64,000 nt of DNA from Gemmatimonadota bacterium (GTDB lineage Bacteria > Gemmatimonadota > Gemmatimonadetes > Gemmatimonadales > Gemmatimonadaceae): contig CANHTA010000001.1 in assembly GCA_947463135.1 (NCBI GenBank), forward strand, positions 108,332 to 172,331, in the 5' to 3' direction. Positions 1 to 7,520 of the stretch are shown here, piece by piece. Made by a program: the position numbers and the translations under genes. The notes under the pieces were generated by a model. That model was not told the origin of the DNA and did no database searches. It saw only the letters and a list, made by a program, of their open reading frames with translations. Each line of letters begins with the position of its first letter. The first letter of the stretch is position 1.

Positions 1-175
1 GTACGGCTCTCGCCTGATCGGGCTGGCCGTACGAGCCGTGTACGATGTTCGCGCGATCGACGAGCCGCCCGAGTTCCAATCGGAGCCCGCGCCGATCGGT
101 GATCACATCGTACCGCTCGATGCCGTGGCCCTCTGCGCGCGGCACCTTCATTCAGCGGACGAGAGAGAACGGTGA
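1..175 (+). CDS. C-terminal fragment of a CheW-like coupling protein
   Basis: An open frame runs from the window edge to a TGA at 173-175. It is missing from the ORF track because its start lies outside the window. The roughly 57 visible residues begin YGSRLIGLAVRAVYDV and contain GDHIVPLD, which fits the last strands of a CheW domain. CheW links chemoreceptors to the kinase CheA in the cytoplasm. Position supports the call: its stop overlaps the GTG of cheY in a GTGA, and cheA and cheC follow. Too little is visible for certainty, and another CheW-fold protein is possible. Confidence 0.55.
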   Translation, partial: YGSRLIGLAVRAVYDVRAIDEPPEFQSEPAPIGDHIVPLDAVALCARHLHSADERER

Positions 176-537
176 GCCACACGGTACTCATTTGCGACGA
201 CTCAGTGTTCATGCGCACCATGGTGGGGGACATCCTCACGCAGGCGGGCCATGTGATCGTTGGTGAAGCGGAAACGGGCGTGGAGGCGGTTGAGCGCTAC
301 CGGCAGCTTCGTCCGGATTTTGTGACCATGGATGTGGTGATGCCGGAAATGGGCGGCATTGATGCCGTCCGGCAGATCATGGCGTTCGAGCCCAGTGCGA
401 AAATTGTGATGTGCAGTGCGATGGGCCAGCAGCCGCTTGTGGTCGAGGCCATACAGGCCGGTGCGAAGGACTTTGTGGTCAAGCCGTTCCAACCCAGCCG
501 GGTGCTCGAAGCCGTCCAGCGCGTCCTCTCCGCCTAG
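172..537 (+). CDS. cheY: CheY-type single-domain response regulator
   Basis: This 121-residue protein is one receiver domain with no output domain. The usual residues are all visible: the acidic pair D9-D10, the phosphoacceptor D54 in VTMDVVMPEMGG, S82 as the Thr/Ser switch, and K104 in VVKPF. It should take phosphate from CheA and bind a downstream target in the cytoplasm. The GTG start overlaps the upstream stop (GTGA), which implies translational coupling. cheA follows after 32 bases. The target could be a flagellar, pilus or gliding component; nothing in the window identifies it. Confidence 0.93.
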   Translation: MSHTVLICDDSVFMRTMVGDILTQAGHVIVGEAETGVEAVERYRQLRPDFVTMDVVMPEMGGIDAVRQIMAFEPSAKIVMCSAMGQQPLVVEAIQAGAKDFVVKPFQPSRVLEAVQRVLSA

Positions 538-569
538 CGCGCCGACGCCGTCGTCTCGCCTCTGTTGCC

Positions 570-2231
570 GTGAACGCCGACCGGTACGCGGCGCTCTTCC
601 TGAGCGAGTCGCGCGAGCATCTCACGGAAATCGATGACGCGTTGCTTGCCCTCGAGCGCGACGGCGTGTGGGCGGAGCCGACGTCAACCCAGGTCCATCT
701 GGCGGCGGTGTTCCGCGGGGTGCACACCATCAAAGGGATGGCTGCGTCCATGGGCTATGCGGCCGTCGCGCAACTCGCGCACACGCTGGAAAGTCGGTGT
801 GAACCACTCCGCCGCGGCGAGGAAGCCCTTGGCGGTGATGTGCTGGCGCTGCTGTTCGATGGCACCGAATTGTTGCGGGACGCCGTCGATGCGGTGCCAA
901 CCGGGCGTCTTGCCCCCACCGCGGAGATGCAGGCCTTTGTGCAGCGGAGTGGTGTCGCCCTGACGGAGGCTGTACCGGAGGCCATGGTAGAGGCTGTACC
1001 GGTACGCGATGAGGAGGCCGCCACCATGCCGCTGGCACCGCCTTCGCCAAAGCTGGAGGGCACCCGTATGCGTGAGGTCCCGCGTACGGTGCGCCTGGAT
1101 GCCCGTCGACTCGACACGCTGCTGGATCTGGTGGGTGAGCTGGTCATCACACGCGAAAGGCTCTTGCGCGCCATCGAGCACGCCGAGCACCCTGATCGCG
1201 CGGTGCTCCGCGCCGCGTCCGATTCGGCACGGTTGATCGCCACCTTGCAGGACGAAGTGCTGCAGGCGCGCATGCTGCCTGTGGCGCAGGTCTTTGATCG
1301 CTTTCCACGGTTGGTCCGGGACATCGCGCGTAATCTGGGGAAGGACGTCCACTTCACGATGGAAGGTCGGGAGATCGAACTGGACCGGTCGCTCCTTGAT
1401 GCCATCGGTGATCCGATTTTGCACCTGCTGCGCAATGCGCTCGATCATGGCGTGGAGGACGCGGACACGCGCCGCGCCTCTGGAAAAGCCGAGCGCAGCA
1501 CGCTCACGTTACGTGCCATTCGTGATCGAGCGGCTGTCATCATTCAGGTGCAGGACGACGGGCGCGGGATTGATCGTGAGGGCGTGCTGCACCGTGCGAA
1601 GGCGCTCGGTCTGGTGGAGCCGGAGGTCACGTCGCTCTCCGATGCCGAGTTGTGGTCCGTGATTGCGCATCCCGGCTTGTCCACCGCCACCACGATAACC
1701 TCGGTGTCGGGACGTGGTGTGGGCATGGATGTGGTGAATACGCGGGTGCGCGCGCTGGGCGGGCAGACGGAGCTCGAGACGCGGACGGGCGAGGGGACCG
1801 TGTGGACCATGCGCCTTCCGCTCACGCTGGCTATCATGCGCGCGCTGCTGGTACAGGTGGGTGGCGATACCTTCGCGATTCCCGCCGCCCATGTGCGCGA
1901 GGTCCTTGAATTCCATGGGGCTTCCCGACGGACCGGGGCGCTCACCATCACCGTCCGGGATGAAACCGTGCCGCTCGTGGCGCTGCAGCAGCGCTTCGAG
2001 GACGATCCGCTGGCGCCCATGGCCGCCTACGCGGACGGCGTACGTCATGTCGCCATCGTCGAGGTCGCGGGGCGGAGAACGGCCTTGCTGGTGGATGCGC
2101 TGCTGTCGCAACAGGACATTGTGGTCAAGCCCATGGACGCGGTCCGCGGGGCCCGCCCATGGTTCAGCGGCGCCACCGTGCTTGGTGACGGGAGCCCTGC
2201 GCTCGTCGTCGATGTGCGAAGCGTGGCCTGA
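570..2231 (+). CDS. cheA: chemotaxis histidine kinase CheA
   Basis: The ORF track extends this frame upstream to 411, but that part lies inside cheY. The GTG at 570 (MNADRYAALF) begins the Hpt domain directly, giving 553 residues. Domains in order are P1/Hpt with the phospho-histidine H52 in VHTIKGM, a variable stretch to about 175, the P3 dimerisation helices (LDTLLDLVGELV), the P4 ATPase with N box LLRNALDHG, G1 DDGRGID and G2 GRGVGMD, and a C-terminal CheW-like P5 from about 420. No clear P2 domain for CheY docking is apparent. It autophosphorylates and donates phosphate to CheY. No receptor, CheB or CheR gene is in the window. Confidence 0.93.
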   Translation: MNADRYAALFLSESREHLTEIDDALLALERDGVWAEPTSTQVHLAAVFRGVHTIKGMAASMGYAAVAQLAHTLESRCEPLRRGEEALGGDVLALLFDGTELLRDAVDAVPTGRLAPTAEMQAFVQRSGVALTEAVPEAMVEAVPVRDEEAATMPLAPPSPKLEGTRMREVPRTVRLDARRLDTLLDLVGELVITRERLLRAIEHAEHPDRAVLRAASDSARLIATLQDEVLQARMLPVAQVFDRFPRLVRDIARNLGKDVHFTMEGREIELDRSLLDAIGDPILHLLRNALDHGVEDADTRRASGKAERSTLTLRAIRDRAAVIIQVQDDGRGIDREGVLHRAKALGLVEPEVTSLSDAELWSVIAHPGLSTATTITSVSGRGVGMDVVNTRVRALGGQTELETRTGEGTVWTMRLPLTLAIMRALLVQVGGDTFAIPAAHVREVLEFHGASRRTGALTITVRDETVPLVALQQRFEDDPLAPMAAYADGVRHVAIVEVAGRRTALLVDALLSQQDIVVKPMDAVRGARPWFSGATVLGDGSPALVVDVRSVA

Positions 2232-2269
2232 CCACGTGCGGGCTACTCGGGCATGAAGGAAACGTGAGC

Positions 2270-2890
2270 ATGTCGGTGATTCGATCGCTGGAAGTGAGTC
2301 AGCTTGATGCACTGCGGGAAACGGCCAACATCGGGGCAGGTCATGCTGCCACTGCGTTGTCGCATGTGACCGACAGTACCATCATGATCAAGGTGTCCAA
2401 CATTACCTTGGCCAGCCAAAACGAGCTGCCCACGCAGCTCACGCCCGATGAAGAACCGGTGGCAGCCGTGCTCATGCACATTCTCGGGGACCTCAGCGGC
2501 CGCACGATGCTGGTGTGCCCGAAACCAACGGCCATGCGACTGGCGGAGCTGATGCTGCGCCGCCCGGTGGGGTCGTCAACCGCCTTCACGGAACTTGAGG
2601 CCTCCGCCATCAAGGAAGCCGGCAACATCCTGAGTGGGGCGTACATGAATGCGCTCAGTCAGTTTCTGGCGGTCTTGCTGCTGCCCTCGCCGCCGACGCT
2701 GCTCATCGACATGTCCAAGGCCGTGCTCGCCCGTGCGATCTGCGACTTTTCAGCAGATCCCAACATGATGCTGTGCGTGGAGAGTGAGTTTCAGCTGGTC
2801 CACACGGAGCCGGGGTTGCGCGGCTTTTTCCTGTTGTTCCCCGAGCCGGCGTCGGTGCATCTCATGTTGCGCGCATTGCGGCTGGCGTAG
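2270..2890 (+). CDS. cheC: CheC-type CheY-P phosphatase
   Basis: The protein of about 206 residues carries two copies of the CheC/CheX signature, LRETANIGAGHAAT near the start and IKEAGNILSGAYMNAL in the middle. Each keeps the ExxN pair that attacks phospho-aspartate, so both active sites look intact. Its expected role is dephosphorylating CheY-P. The ORF track starts at GTG 2264, but AAGGA at 2256-2260 is only 3 bases from that GTG and 9 from the ATG at 2270, so 2270 is preferred. It lies 38 bases after cheA and completes a minimal CheW-CheY-CheA-CheC set. Confidence 0.88.
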   Translation: MSVIRSLEVSQLDALRETANIGAGHAATALSHVTDSTIMIKVSNITLASQNELPTQLTPDEEPVAAVLMHILGDLSGRTMLVCPKPTAMRLAELMLRRPVGSSTAFTELEASAIKEAGNILSGAYMNALSQFLAVLLLPSPPTLLIDMSKAVLARAICDFSADPNMMLCVESEFQLVHTEPGLRGFFLLFPEPASVHLMLRALRLA

Positions 2891-2942
2891 TGGGCCATGT
2901 GACGTCTGTGCCAACACGCCACACGCCACAGCGCGTTCGTCT

Positions 2943-4037
2943 ATGACGGCGCAACGACAGCTCACGCACTGGCTGCACGCCGTCCGCCGCGGCATCGGCC
3001 GCGCCCTCTCCGTGGGCTTCGGTCGCTCCGCGGTGGCGGCGCCGGTGGCAGCCCCACCGGAGCTGCCGGCGGGTTTTGAGGAGGCCGCGCGTCTCTGTGA
3101 TGAGGCCGACGGCGCGGCGGCGCAGGCCATGCAAGAGGACGCGCTCGCGCGCTACGGGCAGGCCCGCCGCCTGATCGAGGCACCATTGGTGCCCACCGTA
3201 CCAGGGCCTTTGCCGCTGCTGTGGCAACGGGCCGCGGTCGGCGAGGCCCGATCGCTCTGCCTCCTGGGACGTGGCGAGGAGGCGCTTGCGCTGCTCAAAC
3301 GCGCGGGGGCCCTGTGGCCGCACCATGCGGAAATTCTGGCGCTGTTCGCGTTCGCCGCCGCCGCCGATGCCCAGCGGCATCCGGACAGTGCGGAGGTGGC
3401 GCGCATGGCCATGCGTCGCCTGCTGCAGCAGGATGTCCCGAGTGCCGCCTTACTCCATTTCGTCGGCGACGCGGCGATGCTCCTGCACGATGACGACTTC
3501 GCGCTCACGCTGTATCGCCGCGCCCTGGCCAAGGACCCGACGCGTTCCACCGCGCGGGTGGTAATCGCCCGTCTCCTGCGCCAACGGGGGGATCTCCTCG
3601 CGGCTCGCTTGGAGTTGCTCGCCGCGCTGTCGGCGAGGCCGAGGTGGGTGGAGGCGATGCTCGAACTCTCGCGGGTGTCGCTCGATGCCCAACGCCACGC
3701 CGACGCGCGGCGGCTCCTCGTGGACGTGCTGACGGAGCATCCGTCCCATGGCGAGGCGCTCCCGCTGCTCATGGACGTCCTCGTAAGCGAGGACCGACTG
3801 GGCGATACGCGTATCCTCGTCGACCGCGTGCTCCGCGAGGATCCTGAACACGTCGCCGCCCGTTGGTTTGATGGGGTGCTCCTGTCGAAGCAGTCGCGGA
3901 TGAGTGAGGCGCTCGCCCGGTGGGCCGGCTTGGCGCAAACCGCTGGCGAGGATCCCTTCGTGTTGCGCGCCCGTGAGGCCGTGGCCCAGGGCTGCCACGG
4001 CGACCCGACGCTCGGCGACGCCGCGCGCGTCGCATGA
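2943..4037 (+). CDS. TPR-repeat protein of the signalling cluster
   Basis: The start is placed at ATG 2943 (MTAQRQLTHWLHAV), because the track's upstream extension overlaps cheC. The 364 residues have no signal peptide. After an Ala/Pro-rich stretch come several degenerate TPR units, for example DFALTLYRRALAKDPTRSTA and RHADARRLLVDVLTEHPSHGEA. Such repeats form a helical scaffold for protein partners, so a cytoplasmic adaptor role is inferred. It lies between cheC and a PATAN-domain gene, with 7 bases to the latter, so they are probably cotranscribed. No catalytic domain is visible. Confidence 0.75.
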   Translation: MTAQRQLTHWLHAVRRGIGRALSVGFGRSAVAAPVAAPPELPAGFEEAARLCDEADGAAAQAMQEDALARYGQARRLIEAPLVPTVPGPLPLLWQRAAVGEARSLCLLGRGEEALALLKRAGALWPHHAEILALFAFAAAADAQRHPDSAEVARMAMRRLLQQDVPSAALLHFVGDAAMLLHDDDFALTLYRRALAKDPTRSTARVVIARLLRQRGDLLAARLELLAALSARPRWVEAMLELSRVSLDAQRHADARRLLVDVLTEHPSHGEALPLLMDVLVSEDRLGDTRILVDRVLREDPEHVAARWFDGVLLSKQSRMSEALARWAGLAQTAGEDPFVLRAREAVAQGCHGDPTLGDAARVA

Positions 4038-4044
4038 GCGCGCC

Positions 4045-5010
4045 ATGAGTTTGCAGGGGCGCCTGCGCGAGCTTGGCCTCCCGGAGGTGTTGCAGCTGCT
4101 GGCGGCAAACCGGAAGTCGGGGGTGCTGTTGCTTGAATCGGCCCGCGTCGCGCGTTGCGCGGCGGTGCATGTGCAGCAGGGGAGTGTGGTGAATGCAACC
4201 GCATGGAACGCGGATGCCGCCCCGGTCACGTTGCCCGCGCGGACGGCCGATGACGCGGAAGCGGTCGAAGCGGTGCTGCATGAGGTGCTGCTCTGGCGCG
4301 ATGGGACGTTCCGCTTCGCGCTCGCAGACGAACGCGTGCCGGTCAGTGCGCCGGTCCGTATACCGATCGAGCCATTCCTCATGGACGCGGCGCAGCGAGC
4401 CGCGATCTGGACGCGGATTCAGGATCGTGTCCCGCACGCGCGGGTGGTACCCGCCTTGGCCGACCTGCAGCCGCAGCAGCTGCCGTTGCTGCGCCTGGCG
4501 CCGGCCCAGTGGGAGATTTTCACGCGCGTTGACGGTCAGCGCGACCTCGTACAGTTGGCCGCCTCGATGGGGCGCAGTTTGATGGACGTGGCGGAGCAGG
4601 TCTATGATCTGATCGGGGTGGGGATGTTGACCGTGCACGAGGGACCGGTCGCCCGTCGCCCCGCCGCCGACGTCACCGACGAGGACTCCCTCTTTGATCC
4701 TGCGGCGTCGGGCGTCACCGCGCCGGCGGAGTTTCCCCGCCGCCGGGTGGCGCCGTGGGCCGCTACTCCCGTTGCCTCGCAGGCGGTTGAGCCGTCCTTG
4801 TCACAGGGAGAGGCGCCCAGTCGTCCGGCGCGCGTCGATGCCGCCGCGCTGTGCCGACTCGGAGACGAAGCGGCCCGTCGTGGTGACTTCGCGGGAGCGA
4901 TGACGCACTGGAACGAGGCCCTGAGGGTTCCGGAGCCGTTCGCTGACGCACCGCGCGTGCGCGAGGCGCTCGCGCTCACGACCCAGCTACACGCGCTGCT
5001 GCATCCGTAA
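4045..5010 (+). CDS. PATAN/DUF4388 domain protein
   Basis: The start is ATG 4045 (MSLQGRLRELGLPEVLQLLA); the reading frame upstream overlaps the TPR gene. The first 110 or so residues match the PATAN (DUF4388) pattern, in which a GxLxxxxLxEVLQLL helix is followed by a small beta domain with GSVVNA and an FRF segment. PATAN domains are known adaptors that bind response regulators in bacterial signalling and pilus-motility systems. The middle (LAPAQWEIFTRVDGQRDLVQLA) resembles the winged-helix-like module often attached to DUF4388. The C-terminal end has one TPR-like hairpin. It probably couples CheY to downstream parts; this is inference. Confidence 0.72.
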   Translation: MSLQGRLRELGLPEVLQLLAANRKSGVLLLESARVARCAAVHVQQGSVVNATAWNADAAPVTLPARTADDAEAVEAVLHEVLLWRDGTFRFALADERVPVSAPVRIPIEPFLMDAAQRAAIWTRIQDRVPHARVVPALADLQPQQLPLLRLAPAQWEIFTRVDGQRDLVQLAASMGRSLMDVAEQVYDLIGVGMLTVHEGPVARRPAADVTDEDSLFDPAASGVTAPAEFPRRRVAPWAATPVASQAVEPSLSQGEAPSRPARVDAAALCRLGDEAARRGDFAGAMTHWNEALRVPEPFADAPRVREALALTTQLHALLHP

Positions 5011-5085
5011 CGGCGTCGGAGACATACGGTGGCATGACGACCCTCGGGCGCCCTGTCACCGGCGGTGAAGAGAGGAGCGGCCCAG

Positions 5086-5796
5086 ATGCCTATTGTCGAT
5101 CACGCCTCACGGCTGATCACCTGCAAGTTGGTCTACTACGGGCCGGCACGGTCTGGCAAGACGACGAATCTGACCTACCTGCACGCGGCGTTGCCGGGCG
5201 CGCAGGTCGGTGAGCTGACGTCGCTGTCCACCCGTCGTGATCGCACGCTCTTTTTTGACTACCTCCCGGTTGATCTGGGTGCCGTCGGTCCCTATCGCGT
5301 GCGCTTTCAACTGTTCACGGTGCCGGGCCAGCCGTTTTACCGCGCCACCCGCCAGCTCGTGTTGCGAGGCGCCGATGGCGTTGCCTTCGTGGCGGATAGC
5401 CAGCGGCACCGGTGGGAAGAGAACTTCGAAAGCCTGCAGGACATGCACGCGAATCTGGCCGAGCACGGGATCGATGCGCGCGAATTGCCGCTCGTGATGC
5501 AATTCAACAAGCAGGATCTCCCCACCGCGGAGGTGGGGACGCCCGCGGAGCTGTCGGCCGCCCTGAATTTCCGCCGGGTTCCCGAGCTCGCCGGTGACGC
5601 CCTCCACGGCGTCGGTATTGTCGAGACGCTCCGGGCGCTGGGCACGTGCGTCCTCCGTCGGCTTGGCGCCGACGACAGCGCCTCATCCGCAACACCCGGC
5701 GGCCTCGCTGCTCGGGCCTCAGCCTTTGCGGAGAGTCCGGCCGCCGACGAACTCACCGTCGGTGTGCTCACGGGCGTGGCGGGAAGCACCGCGTGA
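5086..5796 (+). CDS. mglA: MglA-type Ras-like GTPase
   Basis: The start chosen is ATG 5086 (MPIVDHASRLITCKLVYYGP), with AGGAG 8 bases upstream; the track's 5065 start would place that site inside the gene. GTPase motifs are the P-loop GPARSGKT (19-26), the MglA-typical switch segment TRRDRTLFFDYLPVDLG, G3 TVPGQ near 80, and NKQD (141-144). MglA sets the leading pole in gliding and type IV pilus motility. At 236 residues it is about 40 longer than typical MglA because of an Ala/Ser-rich C-terminal tail. No MglB (roadblock) partner is adjacent. Its stop overlaps the GTG of the next gene in a GTGA. Confidence 0.88.
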   Translation: MPIVDHASRLITCKLVYYGPARSGKTTNLTYLHAALPGAQVGELTSLSTRRDRTLFFDYLPVDLGAVGPYRVRFQLFTVPGQPFYRATRQLVLRGADGVAFVADSQRHRWEENFESLQDMHANLAEHGIDARELPLVMQFNKQDLPTAEVGTPAELSAALNFRRVPELAGDALHGVGIVETLRALGTCVLRRLGADDSASSATPGGLAARASAFAESPAADELTVGVLTGVAGSTA

Positions 5797-7520
5797 CTGG
5801 CGCGCGCGATGGCGGGTATCACTTCGGCCGCTTCGTGGTTGGCTCGTCGAATCGCCTTGCCGTGTCGGCCGCGCGAGCCGTGGCCGAGGCACCGGGCCAG
5901 GTCTACAATCCCCTGTTTATCTATGGCGGGTCCGGGCTCGGGAAAACCCATCTTGCCACCGCCATTGCCCATCGGGTGCGCGCCGCCAAGCCGGGCATCC
6001 GGGTCGAATACACTTCGGGCGAGGCCGTTGCGCAACAATGGCATCGGGTCATTGCGAGCGGGCAGCCCCATCGCTTCATGGAGCACTTCCGGCAGGTAGA
6101 CCTGCTCATTGTTGACGATGTGCAGTTTCTAACCGGTCAGCGCGAGACGCAGTCGGAGCTGCTCCGTCTGTTCAACGACCTGCAGGATACGGGTCGACAG
6201 CTTGTCCTCACCAGCGATCGGCAGCCTTCGGAGATCCCCGACGTTGATGAGCGGCTGCTCTCCCGACTCAGTGGCGGGCTGGTGGTGGATGTCGGGGCAC
6301 CAGACTACGAAATGCGTTGTGCGATTGCGCGCAACGTCGCCGTAGAACGAGGCGTGCCGTTGGCTGATGGCGTCCTCAATGAGGTCGCGCGCCTCCCCTT
6401 CAGCAACGTGCGCGAACTGATCGGTGCGCTCAACAAGCTCGTGGCGTTTCAGCAACTGGAGGGAACCCCGGTGGCGCCGCCTGATGTTCGCGCAGTGCTC
6501 GGCGACGCGGCACCGCAGGCGCCGGTACTAGCCTTCCTTGACGTCGCGCCCCATGACGGCGACATGGCCGACGATCATCGCCACACGGACATCCGCCAGC
6601 AGGCGGAGCGCCATCTGGAACCGTGGCGTGCGACGATCCACGCCGCGATGACGCACTGGGCGGATCAGGGATTTCGTATTGACGTGCTCAATCGTGCCCT
6701 GACACTGCCTACGCCTCCTGACGTCGACGGGCTGCTGGCGATGTTCGCGTCGGCCACGGAGCACCTGCGGTTACTCGAGGCGCAAGCTGCCGCGCTCAAT
6801 CCGGCGCTGCGCGCTCACGCGCTGTTCCGCGATGTCGAAGCGATTGCCAAGGCCGAGCAACTGCTGGCGTACACCGTTGCCACGATACGTCCGCTGCCAG
6901 CGCCGTCTCCGCAGTTCACCCGCGAGCAGTTCGACGTGACGCATGCGAATCAGCTTGCCGTGAAGGCGGTGGACACGGTGATTCAGCAGAAGGGGACCCG
7001 CTACAACCCGTTGTTCCTCTGCGGGCCGACGGGAAGTGGGAAAACACATCTGGCCCATGCCCTGGGTAATGCGTTGCGTTCCCGGGCGGCCGTGGCGTGT
7101 CTGTCGGCGAGCGTGTTCGTTGACGAACTCATCACCGCCCTGCAGGACGGTGAGATGGACCGGTGGCGCGCGCGTTTCCGCACCGCCGAGCTGTTCATCC
7201 TTGATGACGTAGACGCGCTGGCAGGGAAGGAACGAACGCAGGAGGAGTTCTTTCACCTCTTCAATAGCCTGTATGAGCGTGGCAGCCAGATCGTGCTCAC
7301 CAGCACGCGCCCGCCGCGTGAGCTCCCTGGGCTCGCCGATCGCCTTCGCTCACGATTCGAGGGCGGGCTGGTTGTGACACTGCAGTCGCGTGAGCGTACC
7401 CCCAGTCCACCGTCGCACGGGGCTGCCGCCGGCGCGCGCGACCACTTTTTCGACGATCAGGAAAAGACGATGTGGGACTGGCCGGAAGCCGGCGGGCGCC
7501 TGATCGAGGAATACCGGTAG
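5793..7520 (+). CDS. tandem DnaA-like AAA+ ATPase, no DNA-binding domain IV
   Basis: The frame begins at GTG 5793, overlapping the mglA stop, and encodes 575 residues. Module 1 opens like DnaA domain III (YHFGRFVVGSSNRLA) with Walker A GGSGLGKT (45-52), Walker B LLIVDDVQF (D108/D109), sensor 1 TSD, finger R158 in SRLSGGL, and a lid with sensor-2 R207 in SNVRELIGAL. A helical linker (about 230-370) follows. Module 2 starts at FDVTHANQLAVKAV with Walker A GPTGSGKT (411-418), Walker B LFILDDVDAL and R521 in SRFEGGL, then ends about 45 residues later without a lid. Neither the DnaA domain IV helix-turn-helix nor domain I is seen. It is not the replication initiator; an ATP-driven assembly or switch role with MglA is inferred. 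Confidence 0.85.
   Translation: MTGARDGGYHFGRFVVGSSNRLAVSAARAVAEAPGQVYNPLFIYGGSGLGKTHLATAIAHRVRAAKPGIRVEYTSGEAVAQQWHRVIASGQPHRFMEHFRQVDLLIVDDVQFLTGQRETQSELLRLFNDLQDTGRQLVLTSDRQPSEIPDVDERLLSRLSGGLVVDVGAPDYEMRCAIARNVAVERGVPLADGVLNEVARLPFSNVRELIGALNKLVAFQQLEGTPVAPPDVRAVLGDAAPQAPVLAFLDVAPHDGDMADDHRHTDIRQQAERHLEPWRATIHAAMTHWADQGFRIDVLNRALTLPTPPDVDGLLAMFASATEHLRLLEAQAAALNPALRAHALFRDVEAIAKAEQLLAYTVATIRPLPAPSPQFTREQFDVTHANQLAVKAVDTVIQQKGTRYNPLFLCGPTGSGKTHLAHALGNALRSRAAVACLSASVFVDELITALQDGEMDRWRARFRTAELFILDDVDALAGKERTQEEFFHLFNSLYERGSQIVLTSTRPPRELPGLADRLRSRFEGGLVVTLQSRERTPSPPSHGAAAGARDHFFDDQEKTMWDWPEAGGRLIEEYR

Noticed and set aside
411-569. N-terminal extension of the CheA ORF
   Set aside because: It lies inside cheY in another frame; GTG 570 begins the Hpt domain directly.
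684-1448. Long minus-strand ORF (254 aa) opposite cheA
   Set aside because: It is fully covered by cheA, low in recognisable motifs and rich in His/Arg/Gln, as expected for antisense frames in GC-rich DNA. The same applies to the long antisense ORFs at 1509-2312, 3152-4204, 7457-8782, 11853-13019, 22766-24100 and 24888-26306.
5793-7520. Annotation as dnaA and nearby replication origin
   Set aside because: The DnaA DNA-binding domain is missing, the AAA+ module is doubled, and no DnaA-box cluster, dnaN or recF lies nearby.
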